Assembly (NCBI RefSeq): GCF_024218795.1
Contig: NZ_CP100402.1
Span: 1 to 64,000 of the forward strand
Origin: Halorussus aquaticus
GTDB lineage: Archaea; Halobacteriota; Halobacteria; Halobacteriales; Haladaptataceae
DNA: 64,000 nt
Direction: 5' to 3'
This document shows, piece by piece, positions 57,531 to 64,000 of the stretch. Position 1 is the first letter of the stretch; the number at the start of each line of letters is the position of its first letter. The translations under genes and the position numbers were made by a program. Below the pieces are notes generated by a model. It worked only from the letters and a program-made list of their open reading frames with translations, made no database searches and had not been told where the DNA came from.

Positions 57531-57873
57531 CGTTCCTTGAACGCCGGAACGAAACGGTCGGTCCAGACACGTACTGAGGAACTAGCTCACGCGACAGTCA
57601 CAGGAAGAAGCGTTTAGCTGGTATAGATGTCGATAATATCGTCAAGTGTTTTTTCTGCGTCCTGATCGTCATTGGACTCTGACATGCAGTTATCGTCCGT
57701 TTGCGTCTCTTGCTCTGCCACGGTTACGCCGCTCAACTGAGAAGGCATACTACGGGTTATGCGGGCGAACAGTATAATGGTTCAGAATACTTCACCCGTA
57801 GATTACCCCACGTCCATGTATCACGGTGCTCACTTCGAGAGGTTTTTATCCGAACTTGTGTGTATTTTCGCGT
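57531..57873 (-). other. Intergenic stretch with a possible micro-ORF
   Basis: On the minus strand 57614-57685 encodes MSESNDDQDAEKTLDDIIDI and three more residues, an acidic micro-ORF that may be chance. The AT-rich TTTTTATCCG near 57,845 may belong to the promoter of the gene at 57874. Confidence 0.3.
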
Positions 57874-58734
57874 ATGCCGCGGGAGTTCATTTCTGAATAC
57901 GGCCTCGACCCGGGAGACTACGTTCAACAACTCGTCGATCAATTCCGCGACCGCTGTCCGAAGTTCATCGAACAACCGATTGAGGAAGCGATTTTCGTCA
58001 ACGACGGTCCCATCGACTATCTCGCCTGGTTTGCGCTCGACGACTACGAACACCACACCTTCTTCTACCACGATGACAACCCGAACCAAGATGTCGTCCG
58101 CCGATTTATCTTCCTCTCTCCGTCTGAACAAGAGATGCCGGAGTTTAAGGCGCTCTTGCAGAAGTACTACGGCGTGTACACCGAACTTGAGATTGCGAGA
58201 CTCCTCGAACTCCGAGATACGTATCGTCCACAGGTCGGTGAGCGCCCACGGCTGAATCTCGGTATCTGTTACAACCCGGAGGACGACCGGGTCGTCTCTG
58301 GCGTGAGCGGCATTCCACGCCCGCACGAACAGGACATCTTCGACGACGCTGCCAAAATCGTCCCCGACAAGAACCTGGAGAAGTTCATCACCCGAACGGT
58401 CCAAAAAGTCCATACACAAGTCGAGGAGAAAGCCGATCGTCACATGATCTCCGCGGACATTAGAACTGTGTTGGAGGACGATCCAGATTTCAGCTTGGAA
58501 ACGACGAAACCGCTTCCGAAAGGCATCCACCCGAAGTACACGGAACACGAGGCCGAGCTCTGGCAAAAGCCTGCGTCACGCGTCGAGTACATAGAGGGGT
58601 CTCAAGGATTCCTCCAAATCTGGATTCCGACGGACGAAGACGAGATCACGCTCGTGAATGCGACAGCAGGCAAGTACGACCGCAAGGCAATCGTCGATAC
58701 GATACGGGACAGATTCGAAGCGACAGTTGCCTGA
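57874..58734 (+). CDS. Hypothetical protein
   Basis: 286 residues from ATG 57874 (MPREFISEYGLDPGDYVQQL); upstream starts add an untypical N-terminus. Aromatic, acidic, soluble: IDYLAWFALDDYEHHTFFYH, FKALLQKYYGVYTELEIARL, LNLGICYNPEDDRVVSGVSG. No known motif. It is convergent with the macro-domain gene, 14 bases apart. Confidence 0.7.
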   Translation: MPREFISEYGLDPGDYVQQLVDQFRDRCPKFIEQPIEEAIFVNDGPIDYLAWFALDDYEHHTFFYHDDNPNQDVVRRFIFLSPSEQEMPEFKALLQKYYGVYTELEIARLLELRDTYRPQVGERPRLNLGICYNPEDDRVVSGVSGIPRPHEQDIFDDAAKIVPDKNLEKFITRTVQKVHTQVEEKADRHMISADIRTVLEDDPDFSLETTKPLPKGIHPKYTEHEAELWQKPASRVEYIEGSQGFLQIWIPTDEDEITLVNATAGKYDRKAIVDTIRDRFEATVA

Positions 58735-58748
58735 ACTGGGCTATCTGC

Positions 58749-59261
58749 TCACGCGTTCTCTCGGACATCTTCCGCGATCCGTTCAAGTGCCTCGTATTCT
58801 CGTTGGGAGTACGCAATGACTCGGACGTCGGACAGCGACGTCGGCTGGTAGTCCCGGATTGTCTCACAGACGCGTCGAGCCCCGTCCTCGAACTCGTAAC
58901 CAGCGGCTCCTGTCCCGAGGATTGGAATCACGAGCGATTCACACCCGAGCTCATCGGCTTTCGTGAGCGAGTTCTGTGTCGCTTCATGGATGCTCTCCGC
59001 CGTCGCTTGGCCGTCTCCGTAGTGAGGCATCGCTGCCGCGTGAATGACGTATTCGGCGCCCAACTCGTATGCGTCAGTGACGGCGACCTCGCCGAGTTCG
59101 ACAGGGCCCTTCGAGACGGCCTCGTCGTTGATTGGTCCGTTAGCACCCCGACGGAGAGCACCGGCGACCCCACTTCCCATCTGTAGACTGGTCCCTGCGG
59201 CGTTCACGAGTGCATCGGCCTCTTGGGCCGCGATATCCCCCTGGGTGACTGTGAACTCCAT
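58749..59261 (-). CDS. Macro-domain protein 1
   Basis: 170 residues from ATG 59261 (MEFTVTQGDIAAQEADALVN); an upstream start adds 22 unlikely residues. Macro-domain features: GDIAAQEADALVNAAGTSLQ, the glycine loop GSGVAGALR, and IPILGTGAAGYEFEDG. Macro domains bind or hydrolyse ADP-ribose derivatives. A second macro-domain gene lies on the far side of cdc48 at 62310. Confidence 0.9.
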   Translation of the reverse strand: MEFTVTQGDIAAQEADALVNAAGTSLQMGSGVAGALRRGANGPINDEAVSKGPVELGEVAVTDAYELGAEYVIHAAAMPHYGDGQATAESIHEATQNSLTKADELGCESLVIPILGTGAAGYEFEDGARRVCETIRDYQPTSLSDVRVIAYSQREYEALERIAEDVRENA

Positions 59262-59469
59262 ACGAACACTCTCTGTATCGTTCCCCAAAAACGGGCGGGG
59301 GTCTGATCTCGTGTAGAACAGTACCATACCTGAGATACGTTACAGGGAGAATCTAACCGAACTCGATCTCTCTCGGTGCGAACCCAGTATTGAACAACCG
59401 GATCTCCGCGTGGATTGGTTCCAAGGCCCAATCAAACGGTTTTAGTCTTCGACGCTCCTATGAACACAT

Positions 59470-59655
59470 ATGGGTTTTGGGAGTTACGATGAATCCGAGC
59501 AACAGAATCAGGAGGTCAACACCGACGACGACAGCGAAGGCGTGAGTGTTCACGAAAACGACCACGAAGGCGAACTAAAGTTCGAGACGGGTGCCTCGAC
59601 CGACGACCTCGTCGACAAACTCCAGGACATCAAAGACGACACCGAAGACGAGTAA
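59470..59655 (+). CDS. DUF5786 family protein
   Basis: 61 residues, MGFGSYDESEQQNQEVNTDD ... ENDHEGELKFETGASTDDLV, the complete pattern of the small haloarchaeal DUF5786 family. Function unknown. Very acidic. Confidence 0.9.
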   Translation: MGFGSYDESEQQNQEVNTDDDSEGVSVHENDHEGELKFETGASTDDLVDKLQDIKDDTEDE

Positions 59656-59754
59656 CCGAAACACTCGGGAAATCCGAGGCCCCATAGCAGGGTAGGATTT
59701 CACTATCCTACATCACACTCAGTTTTCAGCTGGTCGTTCCAATATTTCTATAAA

Positions 59755-59898
59755 AAGCTGAAGTACCGCGTGTGGATCGGACAGGACGACGTCGTCCTCG
59801 TCGAACCGTAGGATTGGCAGGACGAGAAGGCCAACGTCGAATGGCGGTACACGCAACAGGACGCCGACCAACTCTGCGCAGAAGGCCACATCGAATAG
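59755..59898 (+). pseudogene. Fragment of translation initiation factor eIF-1A with a stop at a Trp codon
   Basis: Encodes KLKYRVWIGQDDVVLVEP, then TAG (59809-59811) where the factor has Trp, then DWQDEKANVEWRYTQQDADQ LCAEGHIE and stop. This is the C-terminal half of aIF-1A. No N-terminal half is present. Around it (59656-60002) nothing else is recognised. Confidence 0.8.
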
Positions 59899-60002
59899 GC
59901 CATCCCGCTTTTACGGGACGAACCTCGCGTTCAAATCAGGTCGTTTAGTACTGTAGCCGAGATGCGAGTCGTAGTCACAGATACCCCCACTAACACCGAG
60001 GA

Positions 60003-62234
60003 TCAACGGAACCCTCGTGGTCCACTGATACTGCCGTCATTGAGTTGGCCCTCCTCGAATTCCTCCGTGATACGTTCGTACCGTGTTTCGACTGCTTCTG
60101 TCATGGTCGGACGAACATCCGCAATTGCCTTGCGGAAATGATGCAGTGCAACCGCTGACGTCTCCGCCTGTTCACGCAGCGCTTTGATTGCCGCTTCTTG
60201 GGTGACCGCTTCGATGTCACTTCCGACGTACCCGTCAGTCATTTCCGCGAGGTCTCGGAAATTCACGTCCGATGCGAGTGGTGTGTCATCTGTCTGTACC
60301 TTGAAAATCTGTGTACGTCCCTCGACGTCCGGTGCGCCAACGTTGACGAGCCGATCGAATCGACCGGTCCGCAGGATTGCTTCGTCGAGCATATCCGGGC
60401 GGTTCGTTGCACCGACCACCATGACGTCCTCTAGCGGTTGGATTCCATCGAGTTCGGTCAGGAGTTGATTGACGAGTCGATCCGAGCTCTCCCCACCCGA
60501 TTCCTGTGAACGGCCAGCTGCAAGGCTATCGAGTTCGTCGAAGAAAACGACCGCTGGTGCCGTCTCTCGTGCTTTCCGGAATATGTCACGGATCGCCGCT
60601 TCGGACTCCCCCGTCCATTTTGAGAGCATTTCGGGACCCCTAACCGGGATGAAGTTCGCGTCAACTTCGTTCGCAACGACTTTCGCGATCAGGGTCTTCC
60701 CCGTCCCTGGTGGCCCGTAGAGAAGCACTCCCGTAACCGAATCGATTCCCAACCGATCGAATTTCTCTGGCGACTGGAGCGCCCATACGATGCTCTCTCG
60801 GAGGGCCTGCTTCGCGTCCCGGAGCCCGCCGACGTCATCCCACGTCACGTCTGGTAGTTCGACGCGCACGTCACGTAACGCGGAGGGTTCGATCTCGGTG
60901 AGAACGCTGTCGAAATCGGTCGCGGTCACGCTCATGCGATCGAGGAGCGCCGGTGGAATCTCCGCGTCCTCCTCGTCGTCGAGGTCAATATCTGGCAGAT
61001 ACCGTCGGAGTGCGTGCATCGCTGCCTCTTTCGCCAGCGACGCGATGTCTGCGCCGACGAATCCGTGGGTGTCGGCAGCGAGCTGGCCGAGGTCAACATC
61101 GTCGGCGAGTGGCATGCCACGCGTGTGGATTTGAAGAATTTCCTCACGGTCGCGTGCGCTGGGCACGCCGATTTCGATCTCGCGGTCGAATCGTCCGGGA
61201 CGCCGAAGGGCCGGATCAATCGCGTCAGGTCGATTCGTCGCGCCAATCACGATGACATCACCGCGATTTTCGAGGCCGTCCATCAGCGAGAGGAGTTGGG
61301 CAACGACGCGTCGTTCGACCTCGCCAGTCACGTCGTCACGCGTGGGGGCAATCGAATCGAGTTCATCGATAAAGATGATGGCTGGCGGATTGTCGCTCGC
61401 AGACGCGAATACTTCGCGGAGTTCCTCCTCGGATTCGCCGTAGTACTTGGAGATGATTTCCGGACCGGCAATCGAGTGGAACGAAGCGTCGGTTTCGTTG
61501 GCGACTGCCTTCGCGAGTAGCGTTTTTCCAGTACCCGGTGGTCCGTGCAACAGGACACCCTTTGGTGCCTCGATGCCCAGTTTTCGGAACACCGTGGGAT
61601 GGGCAATCGGCAGTTCGATCATCTCACGGACGCGCTCGACTTCGTTTTCGAGCCCGCCAATCTCCTCGTACGTGATGATGTTGTGGTCGTCTGTCGTGGA
61701 TTGGTCGGTCACTGGTGTTTCACGAATGGTGATGCTCGTTTGCTCGGTGATTTTACCGGTCTGATTGGGCTTGATTTCGAGTGCGATCAGCGAGAGCGTC
61801 TCGCCCGGTGTTTGGACGAACGGCTGATCGTGGGGATCGACTGGAACGAGGTCGTCTTCACTGACGGGCCGATTGCGGAGTTGGTGTTCGATGAAACCTG
61901 CGACATTCGGACCGATGGGAACGTGGACCTCCTCTGCCGGGGCCAAGACGATGTGCCTGGCACCCCCGAGAGTGGCCTTCTGCACCGTAACGTGATCGCC
62001 GAGCGCGACGTCGGCGTTTTGTCTGGTAAACCTGTCAATACGGATCGTCTCGTCGTCCCAGTCCTCGAAGTCGGTTTGCTTTACCCTCGCGACAGTCGTG
62101 GTACTGCCCTCAATGGTCACGAACCCACCGGGCGTGAGCCGTAGTGTCTCAAGCACGGCAGGGGACAGTCGGGCAATCCCCTGTCCGGTATCGTTTGCGT
62201 AGGCTTTCCTGACTTGGAGTTGGATGTCGCTCAT
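60003..62234 (-). CDS. cdc48: Cdc48-type AAA+ ATPase with two AAA domains
   Basis: 743 residues. N-domain (residues 1-180) with double-psi barrel features ([33 protein letters not shown]). D1: Walker A GPPGTGKT at 231-238, Walker B IIFIDE at 286-291, [21 protein letters not shown]2: Walker A GPPGTGKT at 507-514, [28 protein letters not shown]. Archaeal Cdc48 unfolds proteins, often for the proteasome. Haloarchaea usually have several copies; this one is probably an accessory paralogue. Confidence 0.95.
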   Translation of the reverse strand: MSDIQLQVRKAYANDTGQGIARLSPAVLETLRLTPGGFVTIEGSTTTVARVKQTDFEDWDDETIRIDRFTRQNADVALGDHVTVQKATLGGARHIVLAPAEEVHVPIGPNVAGFIEHQLRNRPVSEDDLVPVDPHDQPFVQTPGETLSLIALEIKPNQTGKITEQTSITIRETPVTDQSTTDDHNIITYEEIGGLENEVERVREMIELPIAHPTVFRKLGIEAPKGVLLHGPPGTGKTLLAKAVANETDASFHSIAGPEIISKYYGESEEELREVFASASDNPPAIIFIDELDSIAPTRDDVTGEVERRVVAQLLSLMDGLENRGDVIVIGATNRPDAIDPALRRPGRFDREIEIGVPSARDREEILQIHTRGMPLADDVDLGQLAADTHGFVGADIASLAKEAAMHALRRYLPDIDLDDEEDAEIPPALLDRMSVTATDFDSVLTEIEPSALRDVRVELPDVTWDDVGGLRDAKQALRESIVWALQSPEKFDRLGIDSVTGVLLYGPPGTGKTLIAKVVANEVDANFIPVRGPEMLSKWTGESEAAIRDIFRKARETAPAVVFFDELDSLAAGRSQESGGESSDRLVNQLLTELDGIQPLEDVMVVGATNRPDMLDEAILRTGRFDRLVNVGAPDVEGRTQIFKVQTDDTPLASDVNFRDLAEMTDGYVGSDIEAVTQEAAIKALREQAETSAVALHHFRKAIADVRPTMTEAVETRYERITEEFEEGQLNDGSISGPRGFR

Positions 62235-62309
62235 GCTCTCACGCGATTCAAATACAGGTAGAAGAGTTTCGGAGACCAGTACTGAAAAAGGGTACGGACA
62301 CCCCGAAAA

Positions 62310-62825
62310 TCACTCTGCTTGGGACGTTGTTCTGACCTCGTACGCGACAGTACGAAGCTGTTCGAGTTGTGGCTCCGTATGGCCAATAATCCGCACGTCA
62401 GCCAGCGAAGTGGGTTTGAACGCCCAAATTTCCTCACAGATAAGTCGGGCGCCTGCCTCGAATTCATAGCCGCCACCACCACAGCCGAGGACTGGAAGGA
62501 CGAGCGATCGACAATCTAGCGCATCAGCCTGTTCAAGTACGGTCTGAGTTGCATTACGAATGCTCTGCTCCGCTGCGTTGCCCTCATCGGGACTCGATAT
62601 CGCATGGAGCAGGTAAATTGCGTTAAGCCCATGTGGGTCAGTGACAATTACATCACCACCGGACACCGGTCGATGCTGATTAATCTCGTCCATTATCGGA
62701 CCACGTGCCTGTTCGCAGATCGCGCCACTGACACCACAGTCCATCGAAGAATTCGGACTCATTGAATTCACGAGTGCATGGGCCGTCGCCTCAGTAATAG
62801 TCCCCTGGTCCAAGGCAAACTGCAT
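62310..62825 (-). CDS. Macro-domain protein 2
   Basis: 171 residues from ATG 62825 (MQFALDQGTITEATAHALVN). Macro-domain layout with GSLS-type loop replaced: NSMSPNSSMDCGVSGAIC, and LVLPVLGCGGGGYEFEAGAR. Compared with copy 1, the usual NAAN/NAAG motif is NSMS, so ligand binding may differ. It lies 75 bases upstream of cdc48 on the same strand, so the two may be co-transcribed. Confidence 0.85.
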   Translation of the reverse strand: MQFALDQGTITEATAHALVNSMSPNSSMDCGVSGAICEQARGPIMDEINQHRPVSGGDVIVTDPHGLNAIYLLHAISSPDEGNAAEQSIRNATQTVLEQADALDCRSLVLPVLGCGGGGYEFEAGARLICEEIWAFKPTSLADVRIIGHTEPQLEQLRTVAYEVRTTSQAE

Positions 62826-63251
62826 AGTGAATATAGGGGAGAGGGAAGTAAAGGCTGTGGCTATTGGTATGGTCTGATATGCATGGCCCGTTATGGCACT
62901 GTAGGTATTGGTCCTTTCGAAAACGGATATCTCTATTGGCAAAATTCCGAATATCCGTTAGAACGTGACTTGTCAGTCGTGACCGCACTCAGGACATTTG
63001 AAGCGCAGAACCCTGTTGCATCACTGTTGGGAGTAGTCCTCATCTTCTCCATCACACGAGTGTCATAAGTAGTTATATTCCTGATGCAAAATGCTCACAT
63101 CTAGTAATTAAATCATTAGATATACTTTAATTAGTAATTTGAAACTAAAAAACTAGATAACCATAGGGGTCGCGCCTTGAGGTACCCGGCCTCCACCTGT
63201 AAGAATGTCTGACGGAAACCAGCGAGCATGGCGCTGTTCGCCGACAAAGGA
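62826..63251 (-). other. Intergenic stretch, partly AT-rich
   Basis: AT-rich between 63,060 and 63,170. On the minus strand near 63,000 a coding-like scrap reads CNRVLRFKCPECGHD and stop, a zinc-ribbon tail without a start. No complete gene is seen. Confidence 0.4.
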
Positions 63252-64000
63252 TTAGAATGCTAACTCCTGGAATGTCCAATCAGTTGGAAGCTCTTTAGCA
63301 ATCCCTGTCTCCTCTACGAGCGTCCGAAGTTGCTCCTCAACAGTGGCGTCCCACTCAAATTCATCAGCGTAGTCCTCAATCGTAGACCAGAATCGCGGCA
63401 CAGTCGGTCGATACTTCTTGCTATCAGGGCCGACGAGACACTCAAGGAGGAATCGATCCTCAGTGACGTCTCGTTCCGGTGCTAGGGGAACTGTGAACGC
63501 GAGAGACTCCTCTGTAATCAGTTGGCGAAGTAACTCCGTAGCGGCATGCTGATCTGCATAAAACGCGTGTTCGAGCGTTTGCTGGACCCACCACGGTTTG
63601 TCCACAACGACTTCGCGGAGATACGCTGTCACGGAATGAGTGGGGTGTGCAATTCCCCATCCATAGCAGTGCGCTTCCGTCTGCGCCAATTTGTGATCGT
63701 ACTGCCCTGAAAAGGCACGGAGATACTTGAGCGCTATTTCAGGGACCGTGGTAATACCGTCCTGTATGCGCGTTCGAATGATGAATCGCCCAACGACGTT
63801 CACCACGATATGACTACAGTATGGGACAAGGAGGTTCTTACTAGGGTTGTACTGTCTAATCACCTCTTCGAGGATTTCCCATCCCTCACATTGCACAGTC
63901 TCGTCAAGTAACGAAACTAAGGGTTGGTAGTATCGCCAACAAATATCTCGGTATTGCCGACTAGAGTTTGACCTCGTTACAATAGTTTCTAAAGCCGTAT
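63252..64000 (-). CDS. Hypothetical protein, 5' end beyond window
   Basis: The frame is open from the stop at 63252 to the window edge (at least 248 residues; the first internal start is GTG 63896). It has a helical, soluble composition: LEEVIRQYNPSKNLLVPYCS, YGWGIAHPTHSVTAYLREVV, DATVEEQLRTLVEETGI. The open reading upstream (RQYRDICWRYYQPLVSLLDE) is protein-like, so the gene probably starts outside. No family recognised. Confidence 0.65.
   Translation of the reverse strand, partial: TALETIVTRSNSSRQYRDICWRYYQPLVSLLDETVQCEGWEILEEVIRQYNPSKNLLVPYCSHIVVNVVGRFIIRTRIQDGITTVPEIALKYLRAFSGQYDHKLAQTEAHCYGWGIAHPTHSVTAYLREVVVDKPWWVQQTLEHAFYADQHAATELLRQLITEESLAFTVPLAPERDVTEDRFLLECLVGPDSKKYRPTVPRFWSTIEDYADEFEWDATVEEQLRTLVEETGIAKELPTDWTFQELAF

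Overview
This window is haloarchaeal DNA (class Halobacteria). The encoded proteins are strongly acidic, most of the sequence is GC-rich, and family hallmarks are present (DUF5817, DUF5786, DUF6166, amphi-Trp, PhiH1-type and PadR-like winged helices, an archaeal Cdc48, Tat lipobox proteins). Many broken genes, repeated regulator modules, a toxin-antitoxin pair, an insertion sequence and defence genes suggest a megaplasmid or an accessory chromosomal island. No replication origin gene, rRNA or tRNA was recognised.

Layout. (1) 1-3.4 kb: the 3' part of a long protein with four 52-residue repeats, then a decayed ORF. (2) 3.5-24.3 kb: a complete type I-B CRISPR-Cas locus with three arrays totalling about 155 spacers. 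The interference operon cas6-cas8b-cas7-cas5-cas3 runs leftward straight into leader 1 and array 1. Array 2 starts back-to-back with cas6 and runs rightward to cas4-cas1-cas2, which run directly into leader 3 and array 3. cas8b has a one-base frameshift. (3) 24.3-29.5 kb: a DUF5817 protein and an operon of small regulators and zinc proteins. (4) 29.6-31.5 kb: an AT-rich two-gene island. (5) 31.6-40.2 kb: decayed copies of a regulator module, a lipoprotein, a DUF1989 protein, a frameshifted YqcI/YcgG gene, two mini CRISPR remnants with a different repeat, an AAA ATPase/DUF6414 pair and an AbrB/PIN module with a damaged antitoxin. (6) 40.2-50.7 kb: two copies of a three-gene module, a CHAT-type protease with a small soluble partner and a convergent 44-45 residue membrane peptide. 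A PD-(D/E)XK nuclease gene lies between them. Copy A is intact; in copy B the protease gene is split by an ISH1-like element. (7) 50.8-53.6 kb: a regulator/zinc-protein operon whose decayed partner lies at 45.8-46.4 kb. (8) 53.6-64 kb: small hypothetical genes, several pseudogenes, and two macro-domain genes around DUF5786 and Cdc48.

How the parts may work together. The CRISPR-Cas locus has every adaptation and interference gene, but its large subunit may be broken. The most novel candidate is the CHAT protease module. Its gene order, its convergent four-base stop overlap and the membrane peptide's sequence pattern are all conserved between two diverged copies. This suggests a protease-peptide unit, possibly in defence or cell-death control; that function is inference. 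Several genes carry single-base losses or premature stops, so a check of the base calls should come before biological interpretation.
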